From Pachyseris speciosa (Eukaryota; Cnidaria; Anthozoa; Scleractinia; Pachyseridae): a DNA stretch of 64,000 nucleotides. Location of the stretch: NCBI GenBank assembly GCA_016490735.1, contig JAEMWC010000128.1, positions 297,501 through 361,500 of the forward strand, in the 5' to 3' direction. Within the stretch, counting starts at the first letter, position 1. Each line of letters opens with the position of its first letter. The notes beneath the pieces were generated by a model, which saw nothing but the letters and a program-made list of their open reading frames with translations, was not told where the DNA came from and did not search any database. This document shows positions 50,119 through 61,362 of the stretch, in pieces. Position numbers and translations under genes: made by a program.

Positions 50119-50238
50119 TGATTCTCCCTATCATGCGAAAACCGAATTCAATAATTGTTAATTGTCCTCTTCAATAGATCAATCACTGGCCCATGCTAAA
50201 GAAAGTGGTCCGTTTAAGACATTAAGATTTTTGTTTTC

Positions 50239-52626
50239 TTAAACCCATTTATACAGTGCGCTGTTGATGCTGTTGGAATTTGAAATTGCCAAGTAAGTCT
50301 GACCTTTGTACGCAAAGGATGTCACATCAGTCGCTCCGTCGGTTGAAAACTCTTGGTAAATGGTGAATTTTGACCCAGAAAACTGATAAATCACTGATTG
50401 TGAGCTGCGTCCCTGATCATCTCCGCGAGAATTGGCCACACCCAAATACGTTTTCCCGCATAACACAAATGGAAACCAGGCGAAAGCTCCACGGGTTGGA
50501 ATAGACTGAAACAAAACGAACCCGGTGCCATTTGCTTGTAAATGAACGAGTTGATACTGAAATTACGTCCTTCTTCATAGTTGGCAAAAGCGAGGAATGT
50601 GCCACCATTGATGCTAAAGGACTTTACATCAACGGCAGCATTTGTCTTAAAAGACTGCAGTTTGACAAACCTCTCACCTGACCACTGTGTCTATATTATT
50701 TGCAAAAACAAGGAAAGTTTCATTATTTATCACGATGGCAGAGCTTCCGAAAGCTCCGTCAGTTCCTATCTCCTGAAACTCTTTTAACTGGTTGTCCTTC
50801 CATTTGTAGATGACTGAACTGATGTTGTTAGTAGTGGGACCAAAAAGTTCTAAACGGCCAGGAAAACGTCAAAGACGTTACGCCCATTGCTCCGCTTGCT
50901 TCCATTCCACTGGTAAATAACAGAGTTTATTCGCAATGTAGTTTCATTATGGGAATTAGCAACAGCAAGGAAATGTTTATCAGCGACCGTAAAATATTCG
51001 ATGTCACTTCCGCCAAAGGTGGTTATGATCTGATACAAGGAGAACGTTCCAGTTAATTCGTTCAGTTTGTAGATGAAGGAGTCTGCGCTCGAACCACCCT
51101 GTGGGTCACCAAAGCTAGCGAAGGCAATTAACAGACTTTCATCTACGCTGAAGTGTTCCACAGCGGAAGCAGCTGTGGTTGATACATCTTGGCCTTTTTC
51201 GAAGAAACCACCAGAACAACCTTGGTAATAAAAACAAATATTTTAAAACATGTAAGTATGTCATCAATAAATGATATATCTAAAACTGAGAAACGTAAGC
51301 TTAAGATGACTCACACCGGTTTCCAGCACTTTCTACAACTTTTATTTTGATGGTTAATTACTATCAATGTTTATACCTTATGACCTTTACAGTGGTATCA
51401 AATAAATGCCCAATCCTTAGTGAATACGTCATGAAACTTTTTTTTTTTCTTTGACATAATAGGTTTTCATAGCAACGCTTTAACCTGTCTAAAAACCTCT
51501 TAATTTTAGCTTTAATTGACAATAACTAAAAACCAGCCCCGTGACCCCCATTTTTTTCATTTTCAGGAAATACTAAGTATAATAAAATATAACATTTTGC
51601 AGAGTTAGAAAAACTTTGTGAAAGCGGGTTCAGAGCCATCTAAAATTTGGAAAATTTAAGATGGCACAGTTTGCAAAATGTTGGATCTAGACTCGGTTAT
51701 TGCTTCCCATCAATAAAATAACATACAAGGTGTTGTAGAGGAAAGGAAAGAAAACGATAACAACACAGACAAACAAAGAGAAAAATAAACATTCCCGCCC
51801 TCGGCAATGGTGGTAGGAAACTGGCGAGGAACTAGCTCAACATAGTGGCAAGAGGCTGTCCACTCAACTCGGTGCGGTGTCTGGTCAGTCCCATTCGATG
51901 AGGACTCATGCAACCCTTTGGTGCCTATTTTGTTAATTGAGTAAAGTCATTGAAAAAATAAACAGTGTTCTACCTACCTGAACAACTGTATAATCGCAAA
52001 TCGTTCTCAATCTCTGCAGTTATTCTGTCGATTAGTTCCTTAACTTTCTTTTGCTGTTTCTTCATCTCGCCGTTTTGTCTTTCAATTTCATCACTGACTT
52101 TCTTTTCCTCTGGAGGAACTAAAAGCAATGTATTTCGTTCAGTACAAACACTGAAATGCAATACAGGGCAGAGATATTGAGTTTCGTTACCACAACCACC
52201 ACCAATACCTAGTTTCAACTTTCGATCTTCATCTCATTATGGTTCTTGATCATTTGAACCAAGAGACTGAACAATGTCTCTCGTGCCTTTGTGTTAAAAT
52301 ACATTTTCAACTGGCGTTATTAACGTTCAGCTGTTGAAGCTATTATTTTGAATTACTTCTTACCACGTTATCTCCATTTTATTCGTTACTTTTCTATTTG
52401 CTTTAATATCACCTATTCAGACCTCTGTTCACGAGCTCAACAAAGTAGAAAAACCTAAACATGGAGTTAAATTTAGCGTACAATACTAGATTACTGCCGG
52501 TTTAGTTTTCATCGCTAATCTCAAATTGATGCAATATTTACCTGCATGTTTTGCACATTGGTTGGCTATGACCACCACTGTGCAAATGATGACGAGAAGA
52601 AACAACACTGGTTTTCGCAGAGCCAT
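50239..52626 (-). pseudogene. Secreted coiled-coil/EAR-repeat protein gene with frameshifts
   Basis: Minus-strand gene. Exon 1 (52626-52542) encodes a signal peptide, PVLFLLVIICTVVVIANQC. Exon 2 (52118-51978) is a charged coiled coil, DEIERQNGEMKKQQKKVKEL. Exon 3 (51220 to the stop at 50239-50241) is a string of EAR (EPTP) repeats with motifs such as FLAVANSHN, SVIYQWNGS, SIPTRGAF and YLAISNSN. Introns are phase 1. The repeat homology jumps frame at least three times (near 50890-50845, 50695 and 50520), so the exon cannot be read through as it stands. EAR repeats form beta-propellers in secreted or surface proteins (LGI, TSPEAR). It is either a recent pseudogene or has uncorrected indels; the intact splice structure favours recent decay. 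Confidence 0.7.
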
Positions 52627-52673
52627 CGTGATTCTGTTAAGAAAGGCCGAAATCGTTGCAGTTCTTAATTGTG

Positions 52674-52680
52674 ATATATA
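52674..52680 (-). promoter_or_regulatory. Possible TATA box of the EAR-repeat gene
   Basis: On the minus strand ctatatatcac lies about 48 bases before the ATG at 52626. Placing transcription start some 30 bases after the TATA would leave a short 5' UTR. No other promoter element was identified. Confidence 0.3.
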
Positions 52681-52998
52681 GTGGTAGATGCCACAGTTAT
52701 ATCCTCGCCCTGGTAATATTTGGCGCTATACTTTTTGCTGTATATACGTCTGCATGAATTAATAAAATGGAAAAGAAAGGAAAAGGAAAGCTATACGCAA
52801 ATTCCAAACTCACAGTTGCCACCCCATACCTCAGAATAACGGTGCAGTTGTGTGTTTTCCTTACCCGAGAGTGTGGCCCACTGTGTAGCTTCAAGCGGTA
52901 TAACAGGATCTTCTTTAGTGTTCCCCTGGTTAGAAAAATAAATCAGTTATGAACCAGCAGCTCATTTGCACTTAAAAGAAAAATTCAAATTAATTAAG
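52681..52998. other. Intergenic, nothing recognised
   Basis: About 300 bases upstream of the EAR gene; short frames only. Confidence 0.35.
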
Positions 52999-53137
52999 CA
53001 ATAGACCACATGTTTCTATGGTTTATAGGCTGATAAACCACGCGGGATGTTGGAAGAACACTCGAAGAATTCGTAAATCACGAGCCGCAGGCGAGTGATT
53101 TACAGATTCTGTTCCCATAGAAACTTGTGGTCTATTG
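52999..53137. mobile_element. Hairpin MITE
   Basis: Inverted ends caatagaccacatgtttcta and tagaaacttgtggtctattg with a second inner inverted pair (gtaaatcac / gtgatttac). No coding content. Confidence 0.7.
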
Positions 53138-53885
53138 ATTTTATATAATAATTCAGAAGACGCGCGAAATTTCCATTAGTTTACGAGCAGAATAAACCAT
53201 AGCTGATTGACCAATCAGAGCGCTCGCATTGATTTGGTTATTATAAAAAATTTTCAACAAACTTTTAAATTCACAAAACTAGTTTCGCTGTGACAACAGC
53301 CTCGTCGGTTGATCAGCTGCTGGTTACTGATTACAAATTACGGGATTTACATAATTATGATCCATTCCAAGTGTCTTTAGTGTCATTTCCTAAGTAGAAA
53401 ATCAACTCAATTTAATCAACATCAATTATATACCCTCCACATTTAAACGGTTAAGGTACAAAAACTTAAGCGCGCAAAATCGTGCATGATTTATCTACAA
53501 CTTCGCTTAATCTCGTAACTTCCTGTGTAGACGCAATATTAATGGACCTTTTGTAGGCTTTTTCTTTCTTCGTCTTTTTTTGTTTTTGTTTTTTGTTTTT
53601 GTTTTTGTTTTTTTTTTTCAATCTTTGATTTCGACCAGGTGGCAAAAATCTATAGACACTGTTAGAAAGAGCATCTACATATGTAAACGGATGACTAAGT
53701 CAACAGAGAGTAGCATCTTGTAAAATAGCCAATCTATGGTTCTACAAAGACGAGAAATTTTATCGACGTTTGTATACAGGGGGATACAAACTTGCCTTCC
53801 AGCATACAAACACCTGAAAAATTTCCCGACTTTGCGAAGCATAGCATTGCAATTTAAAAAGGTACCACTTCCAAACCCGTATTCC
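53138..53885. other. Intergenic, low-complexity and unrecognised sequence
   Basis: Contains a TTTTTG-type repeat at about 53577-53617 and short overlapping frames on both strands at 53675-53957. No domain recognised. Confidence 0.35.
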
Positions 53886-53959
53886 AAATCAGGCTTGTGT
53901 GGGATCAAAACCCATGACCTCTACGATTCCGGTGCAGCGCTCTACCAAATGAGCTAACA
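53886..53959 (-). mobile_element. SINE family A, 5' head, split by the foldback transposon
   Basis: Minus strand: gttagctcatttggtagagc head, anticodon-like ctgcaccggaatcgtag and box B-like tgggttttgatccca. Its first bases stop at 53954 (ctaaca) and continue at 58478 (ctaacaagcc...), with the 4.5-kb element between. The undisturbed family member at 19479-19505 shows the uninterrupted sequence, confirming the insertion. Confidence 0.75.
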
Positions 53960-55039
53960 TATGGCGCGTTTATACTGTCAAAATTCGACATTACAAATCG
54001 ATCGTCATTTAAACGGCTCAGGTTTCCAAATCGAGCAGGCGTCCAGATTCAGCTTTGCAAATCGAGCGTCATTCATACGGCAGGAGTTTTCAAATCGATC
54101 GACGTACATTTTAATGGAGTACCTTGTTCCAAAAACGAGCAGCACGTTTGAAACAATTTCTGCAATCGATCATACAATCAACAAATCGACCGGCAGATCA
54201 TTAAATCGAACCGAAGCTTTTCAAATCGAGCAGGCAACCCATGATGCCTTGCGCTCGGGTGCCTGACCGCTGGCTCTAAAACCGCGGGCTTCTCTCTTTC
54301 CTCGTCCACCTGGAGAAAAACGGCGCGGGTAAGTTTTTCACTTCTTATTTTAGGCTTGTCAATGAATATTCAAGATTTTACGTGAATGAAATAGTACTTT
54401 AGTTTCCCTATCAAGTTATGTTATGATAGGTTTTAGTACCACGGGGTTTTTTTAATGAAACATTGCCGGCGGAGCTTGTCTACTGTTCATGGAGCGATCT
54501 AAGGTTTTTAGGATAAGGGGAACTTCGAAATACAGTACACAAAAATTTATTCTTTATAGTAACGTGTGGTATCCATACCCGAATATACTGGTTTTTCCCA
54601 GGAACTAATTATCTCGATCGAAAGGGGTAACAGCTTTGTGTAAAATGCTGTCGGCATTAAATCTGAAATTGACATTTGTTACTCGGTTGACGCGAACGGC
54701 AATGTTGATAATGACGATGATAATACGATGTATGTTTGGCAAGATTTCCTCACCGGGACAGGACACAGCATATGTATTGCTGAACATTTACCTCTGCTCT
54801 CTCTCCTAAATATTGCATTTATTACCTTCTTTTCTTGGAGTGATTGACCTAGTATTTTAAATTAAGAAATAATGTTTTTCTTCTGGTGCATTTTGCTTAG
54901 GGCAGGGGAGCTGGTGTGTACAGCCCAGTTTACACCGCCATACAGTTTCCGGTATTGTGGTCTTGCCTTTGTGTGTATCAAATCATACTGCTAAAAGTGT
55001 GGAATTGACTGGGATGGGCCACTTTCAGAAGAAGCTTCT

Positions 55040-55210
55040 TCATAGGGTGTGGTCATAGAGGTGCCAGAAACAGGTTGTCCATTACCTCCAGATCAGTATC
55101 AGCAACTTGCCACCACAGTCAATCCACTAAGGGAAAGTGATTCTTATGGGATAGAATTCTATTTAGAAACAGTAATGTCTGTTAACACTCATACTGTAAC
55201 TGCACCATAA
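55040..55210 (+). other. Short open frame inside the foldback element
   Basis: A + strand stretch of about 54 codons containing VVIEVPETGCPLPPDQYQQL and SYGIEFYLETVMSVN, ending at a TAA near 55208. An acceptor-like cttcttcatag lies just before it. Composition looks protein-like, but I do not recognise a family and no donor partner was identified. Confidence 0.25.
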
Positions 55211-56256
55211 GCTGAGTTACCACTGCAAAATCAGTAAAGAACATAAGAATCTACCAAGTAAAACATAATGTGACCTAGCTGATACATGTACTTCAATGGC
55301 AGGCATTGAAAGTTCCCTCTTAATTGTGAAAACATTGCCACTGATCAATTAATGGAAAAGTGCCTAAATGAAATCAGGGAAACCTGGAGCTTTTCTCAGT
55401 AATTACCTTGTTACATACTCGGTACAGAAAATTCCCCCACATCCTTCAAGCGGTACTGAATTCCATTTTTTGCATTCAATGTATTTTTCGCTGTTGACTG
55501 TTATGGCCACAACAAGAAGCACTGATATATTATTGTTCTACAGGGTTTGAAATAAATACACAGGCTGACAAAATGCAAGTTCATTCCAGTTAATTGCAAA
55601 CAGACTGAGTCTGAATGTGCCTTTAATCATTTTGTGATAATGTGAATGACTATAATGTAGACAATATCTTTTTACAATGGACAAATTCCTGTATATAACA
55701 GAACTTCAAACATTTCGAAATCACAAATTAACTGAAGCAGTTTACTGGTACCTTTCAGCCATCCAAAACTGTAACAATTTCAAATTTGAAAGGGCCCAGT
55801 CATTTGACAAATGGTTGCAGAGAGTTTTGAAGAGGGAGTATGGGACTGACCTGCTGCTTTTACAACTATAAATGTACATGTATTTAGGCTTTATCTTGAT
55901 TGGAATGACTTCTCAGTCATTCAAACAAAATCTCAGGATTAACTTTGTATTTCAAAATCATAGATTCCTTCCATCTGAAGTACTAAGAAAGATAATTTGA
56001 TCTCTAGGAAGCAAAAACAGTGCAACTCTGACTCTCCCCTTCCCCTGCAGAAGTGAAATGTCTGGACCCTTGTTACACTCAATACATCATGCATTGTTGT
56101 GTGTATTAATAAAAGCAGAGAATTTCAATTTTAACCAAATGTCTAACATGTCATAACAGTTCTTTATAATAAACACTGGTGAAATTATGCCTTCCCACCA
56201 TTATCACAAACTGCCTGAGTTTGAACCAAATGTCCAGCATGTCTTAATTTCAGTCC

Positions 56257-56744
56257 TTAAACACTGGTAAATGCCTTCCCATCATAATCACAAACTGCCT
56301 GAAGTGCAGCCAAGAAAGTATCATGGTCAGGGAAGTGTCTTGGCAATGTGACTTTCTTAGTGTAAATAGAGGAAAAAATGGAACCAACATCATCAAACTC
56401 TACACTGATTGCTCCTAAACCAAAGTCTGGGAAGCAGGGTGCCCCAGTGGCAAAGGTGAGGAATGCCTTAAGAGGTCTTGGTGTGGCAACAACTATGAAC
56501 TCATTAATGTGCTCCATGATGCTTTTTTCATCATCACTCATTTCTGATGGAACTATCACTATTTCCTTGACATCAAACCCTGCATTTCTTTTTCTCCTGC
56601 AACAAATAGCTCTTTGAAAAGCTCAGGATGTAGTTGCATTCTGGACCCAAAACCCAGGGTCTGAAGCCCCTCCCTCAGCTGATCTAGGAGTATTTTGGGC
56701 TTGCCAATGGCACCATGGACAGTAAGGCTTTGGATAACTCGCAT
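56257..56744 (-). pseudogene. HECT-like C-lobe remnant carried by the foldback element
   Basis: Two overlapping minus-strand frames. The first (56744-56559) has LREGLQTLGFG and LHPELFKELFVAG. The second (56559-56257) has SIMEHINEFI, then FLTFATGAP and VTLPRHFPDHDTFLAAL. Order and motifs resemble the end of HECT E3 ubiquitin ligases, especially the G2E3-like group common in cnidarian genomes (LxxFxTG, then xxLPxxxxxxxF). The catalytic Thr-Cys that normally precedes the LP motif reads Thr-Lys here, so ligase activity is unlikely. The two frames are offset near 56565, by indel or a lost intron. Transfer of ubiquitin is the family function, not shown for this copy. Confidence 0.5.
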
Positions 56745-57280
56745 CTTGTTATCATTCTGAAAGACATTAAAAAATATTTCTTATAGTAATAAACCACCCA
56801 ACTGTATGTTATTGTACAAAATTTACATATACCTACATGGTATGTACAGTATGCATCTGACCTTGGCATTTCCCAACTAAAACATATTTCTGTTTTCTTG
56901 CTGTTTTTGGTCAGTTGTAAATTTACACTCTCAATAAACCAAAATGGTTGCTCTCTCTATATATTAACCACTTTGATTTGAATGTAAACCTTGCTCTTCA
57001 CTGTCCTTGGATGACTTCTCCCCTAGTCTGACTTTAAGTGGCCCATCCCAGTCAATTCTTGAAAGTCCTCCTGTGGAGAATAGTGAAAACCCTTGAACAA
57101 CATGTACAATTTTTGTCCTTCTTTTCCCCCAAGGATAACCATTATGACTTGGGGAAGCTAGCCCAAAGAAGACTTCATTTCAGCAGTATGATTTGATGCA
57201 CACAAAGGCAAGACCACAATATCGGAAACTGTGTATGGCGGTGTAAACTGTGCTGTACACACCAGCTCCCCTGCCCCAAG

Positions 57281-57472
57281 CTAGACTACGAGTAGTCCCT
57301 CTTTCGCTTAGTCCGTCGTGCGTGATGCGCTTAGTCCGCTTTGCGTGACACAAAATGGCCGCGTGAGACCCTGGGGGCCCAGGATCTCGCACGGCCATTT
57401 TATGTCACGCAAAGCGGACTAAGCGCATCACGCACGACGGACTAAGCGAAAGAGGGACTACTCGTAGTCTAG
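57281..57472. mobile_element. Near-perfect 190-bp palindrome inserted in the right arm
   Basis: Arms of about 90 bases from ctagactacgagtagtccct to its exact inverse agggactactcgtagtctag, with a centre (ctgggggcccagg) that is itself palindromic. The uninterrupted left arm at about 54890-54905 shows the empty site. Flanks CCCCAAG (57274-57280) and CCCTAAG (57473-57479) look like a 7-bp duplication with one change. Contains gcttagtccg(t/c) repeats. Non-coding. Confidence 0.85.
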
Positions 57473-58477
57473 CCCTAAGCAAAATGCACCAGAAGAAAAA
57501 CATTATTTCTTAATTTAAAATACTAGGTCAATCACTCCAAGAAAAGAAAGTAATAAATGCAATATTTAGGAGAGAGAGCAGAGGTAAATGTTCAGCAATA
57601 CATATGCTGTGTACTGCCCCGGTGAGGAAATCTTGCCAAACATACATCGTATTATCATTACCACACATGCATACTAAAAACATATTTCGTTCATCGTCAT
57701 TATCAACATTGCCGTTCGCGTCAACATCTGAAATTGACAAATGTCAATTTCAGATTTAATGCCCACAGCATTTTACACAAAGCTGTTACCCCTTTCGATC
57801 GAGATAATTGGTTCCTGGGAAAAGCCAGTATATTCGGGTATGGATACCACACGTTACTATAAAGAATAAATTTTTGTGTACTGTATTTCGAAGTTCCCCT
57901 GATCCTTTAATAGCTTACGTGAAAAACCTTAGATCGCTCCATGAACAGTAGACAAGCTCCGCCGGCAATGTTTCCGCGTAATACTAAAACCTATCATAAC
58001 ATAACTTGATAGAGAAACTAAAGTACTATTTCATTCGCGTAGAATCTTGAATATTCATTGACAAGCCTAAAATAAGAAGTGAAAAACTTACCCGCGCCGT
58101 TTTCCTCCAGGTGTAAGGAAAGAGAGAAGCCCGCGGTTTTAGAGCCAGCGGTCAGGCACCCGAGCGCAAGGCATCATGGGTTGCCTGCTCGATTTGAAAA
58201 GCTTCGGTTCGATTTAATGATCTGCCGGTCGATTTGTTGATTGTATGATCGATTGCAGAAATTGTTTCAAACGTGCTGCTCGTTTTTGGAACAAGGTACT
58301 CCATTAAAATGTACGTCGATCGATTTGAAAACTCCTGCCGTATGAATGACGCTCGATTTGCAAAGCTGAATTTGGACGCCTGCTCGATTTGTTCAGAGTC
58401 GCTCGATTTGGAAACCTGAGCCGTTTAAATGACGCTCGATTTGTAATGTCGAATTTTGACAGTATAAACGCGCCATA

Positions 58478-58870
58478 CTAACAAGCCGACTGAGAGCTGT
58501 TCATTTTGCCAATTAGTAATAATCTTCTTGAGTGATGAAATAAATGAATGTGAGTAAATGAAGATCATATATTGAACTGCAGATTACTGAATGAACATAT
58601 CTAATGAATGATCATTACTATTATGAACACTACTAAAGCGGAAGGATCTTCAAATATTCACATTCATTTATTTCATCACTGGCGAGTTTATTACAAATAA
58701 ACAACAAAAGCCTGATTTTTTTTTCAGGCTTTATTTTTGCTACTGCTTTAGTAACGCTCCTAAATGCGACGATCATTCGTATCTTACTACTGCTTTATAT
58801 TAGTAGGGCTTATAACTCCGAATATCATTCATAACATCATTCTGTACTCTGCAGTTCAATATATGATCTT
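58478..58870. mobile_element. Remaining SINE family A sequence, with a second copy's tail
   Basis: Begins with the SINE sequence that continues 53954-53959 (ctaacaagcc, then gagctgttcattttg). At about 58700-58790 is another family tail (agcctgattttttttttcagg, then gctactgctttagtaacgct) followed by the A/T-rich partner segment (gttcaatatatgatcttcac). Confidence 0.55.
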
Positions 58871-59309
58871 CACGTATTCACATTCATTAATTTATTGTTT
58901 GTTGGTTTGGTTGTCTTTTTTCATACTCGTTTTGGACAGAGATTATTGACCACATTTTGGATAACCTTAGTAGTTGCAGTTGTTACTTGTTACATGAAGT
59001 AATTTTCGGAATCTTGAAGAAGGACATGGATCTTTTAAGGTATATGTTATCCGACTTTAGGAAAGAGTTATATACAGAATTGTAGACACAAAGAAATTCA
59101 AGCTTCTGATGGCCACCGTAACACCTTATCGTACTATTCGGTACGAGTGATTTTGGAAGTTCCCAGAATGTACACAGAGTGCGTTTTAAGATCTTGTAAT
59201 GAAAGTCCCTGCGCGCAGATAGATGTTGTGTTAGTCTGAATGAGCGATGGAATTAGCAAATGTAAACAGGAAAAGGTCGGAAACTGTTATTTTCAAAGAG
59301 CTACTATTT
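58871..59309. other. Intergenic, nothing recognised
   Basis: A/T-rich sequence with no convincing gene or repeat. Confidence 0.35.
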
Positions 59310-59580
59310 TTTAGTTAAAATTATGATGAATGCTCTGATATGTATCAGTATCTGGAACTCCATGGATAGCTATCTTAAAACCCTTGAGTCTGTATCTGCC
59401 TTTAAGCTAAATCTGAAGCGTAAACTCGTCAAGGATGTTTTAAATTCTTAATTAGTTTATCATGTCATGTCATGTCATGTTTTAATGTGAATATTTCTCT
59501 TAGCTTCGTAAGTCCTTAAGTCGTTTGTACTGCAAAAAATGAGGAAAGTCAATAAAGGATGAATGTATGTGTTGTGTATG
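59310..59580 (+). mobile_element. Non-LTR retrotransposon 3' end
   Basis: One frame reads WNSMDSYLKTLESVSAFKLN, then LKRKLVKDVLNS and stop, the WNSLP...FK..LK ending of Jockey/CR1-like reverse transcriptases. A CATGT tandem repeat (about 59459-59481) and a 3' end with aataaaggatgaatgtatgt follow. Heavily 5'-truncated. Confidence 0.6.
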
Positions 59581-61200
59581 CCATTAGCTCAGGAGCCATG
59601 TTTTCAAAACTGAATATTTAATGAGCACCCACAATGCCATGCATACATAACAGTATGTATGTATATATGTGTTGTGTTTCTGTTTCAGAGAGCAGAATGA
59701 TATATTATTTATGACATTCTCGACATAGGCCGGACAAGTGTTTGGGGTTATCCGAGTTTCTAAGACTCCATTTGCTTTTCTACTTCAATAACATGACTTC
59801 ACTAACTAATTAAGCCATGGATTACTAAAAAAAAACAAAAGCAACAACAACAACAACGGTGTGTGTATTTTGTTGTCAAGGATGCCTTACTGTACTTGAA
59901 AAATGCAGCTGACCAATTGATGACTGATGATGTTTGATAAATATGCAAAAATGTGCAATTTGCCATCGGTATTTACCTTCCAATTCACATTTGAATAATG
60001 TTACAGATCACAAGGAAATACAATGCTCCAAACGTCGTTTTTTAAAAACAGTTTTAATCTCAGAAATGGCGTTTTGTAAACCAATTAAAACAATTTCAAC
60101 TTGCTTGCGGAAGGTTAGCGAACAAAAGAAAATTAGAATACCGTAAAATCAATCGTTCTCAAAAAAAAGTCTCACAATTCTTTCGACTCACTACCATTTT
60201 CTTGCAGCGCGTGTTGTCTTCTAGTGTGGAGGCTAGCTATTAATAGGCCAGAAATGAAAGAGCCTCCAAGGAAGAAATGAAATTTGAGCGAACAAAATTT
60301 TTTTAATAAGCCTTTGTATTGAACATTTGTAGTTGATGGAAGAAGTAATTTGATTACAATGATATCGTGAATAAAAACGCCCTATGTCATGAATAAGAAG
60401 TGCAAGACCCGTGCAAACAGCCATAAGCTTAGCAGGGCTTGCCCCATACTGCGACACTAGAGTGCCGTCCGATTCACAAGGCCGCTGTTCTCATGCGCTG
60501 AACTGACATAATCTTACTTCGTGTGATTGGATTGTTAGTTTAGTTGTACTATTATTGTTATGAGCCAAAAGAGAAAACTCTCGTTTTGTGCCACAGCAAA
60601 AACTACAGGTCTGCCCAATTGAGTGTAACCTGATAATGCATGAAGAAAAGCAAAGAATAATTGAAAGGGGAAATTACTTTTAAAAATGAAATAGAATGTG
60701 TTATTGTGATTATACCTCTGCAAAACTGTTGTTTGACCACTGTACTTACGTTTCACATTTGAAGTTCTCACCAATAAAAATTGTTACGGAGTGTAGAAAA
60801 TAAACAGTCTCGAAGCCATCAGTGCGTTTGTCAGAGCAAGTTGCCCTTAAGCTGTTTCAATTTCATAGGAGATACTATGAACAATACTTATCAGCAGGTA
60901 TTTCCATTACTAGAAATAGAATTGGCTACGTAAAGGCGTTTTAAGTAATAATTAGATTATGAGCTTAAACTTCCTATCATGCGTAGAAATCGAGAGCGAA
61001 TAATCTACTTGTCTTAGTATAAATCTACTAGTGGCTCAAAGCTGAACAAGTAAAATTATCCAAAATCCCCTCGCAGGCACTTCGAAAACGTGAAGAAGCG
61101 GCCGCCATTTTTAGGGAGAGAGGGAAGGGAGTCTTGCCTGTCCCGCAGTAACTGTCAAGGAAGAGTTTTAGGACAATAGTGAGTTTTTTTTACTGAGAGA
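59581..61200. other. Intergenic, no gene recognised
   Basis: Short frames of at most 79 codons on both strands without domains. About 60975-61070 resembles half of the hairpin MITE at 18975-19113. Confidence 0.35.
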
Positions 61201-61362
61201 GTAGTATACTGGGACTAAACGAATACCGGCGAAATAAGTCGAGTTTAAACCAAATAACGCCCAATCCTTATCGTTCGTTTCACTCAAGATAAGGTTTGGG
61301 GCGTTATTTGGTTTAAACTCGACTTATTTTCTGCCAATATTCGTTTAGTTCCGGTATACTAC
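61201..61362. mobile_element. Hairpin MITE
   Basis: Inverted ends gtagtatactgggactaaac and gtttagttccggtatactac, with inner arms gtcgagtttaaaccaaataa / ttatttggtttaaactcgac. About 160 bases, non-coding. Confidence 0.8.

Larger units (their letters stand above)
53960..58477. mobile_element. 4.5-kb foldback DNA transposon with inverted repeats over 1 kb
   Basis: Left end tatggcgcgtttatactgtc (53960) and the inverse at 58477. The 6-bp duplication CTAACA is at 53954-53959 and 58478-58483. Arms are about 53960-55030 and 58477-57030; the right arm is longer because it holds a hairpin MITE (57281-57472) and another short extra segment. The outer 280 bases of each arm contain repeated (a)aatcga(g/t)c motifs (subterminal repeats). 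The central 2 kb holds a minus-strand HECT-like remnant and a short + strand frame, no transposase. A 6-bp duplication with long inverted ends fits few superfamilies (Polinton, Dada), but the terminal bases are not the AG of Polintons. I leave it unassigned. Confidence 0.8.

Noticed and set aside
54605..57740. Matching minus-strand frames in both transposon arms (54605-54787 and 57528-57740)
   Set aside because: They repeat only because the arms are inverted copies; the sequences diverge without coding constraint.
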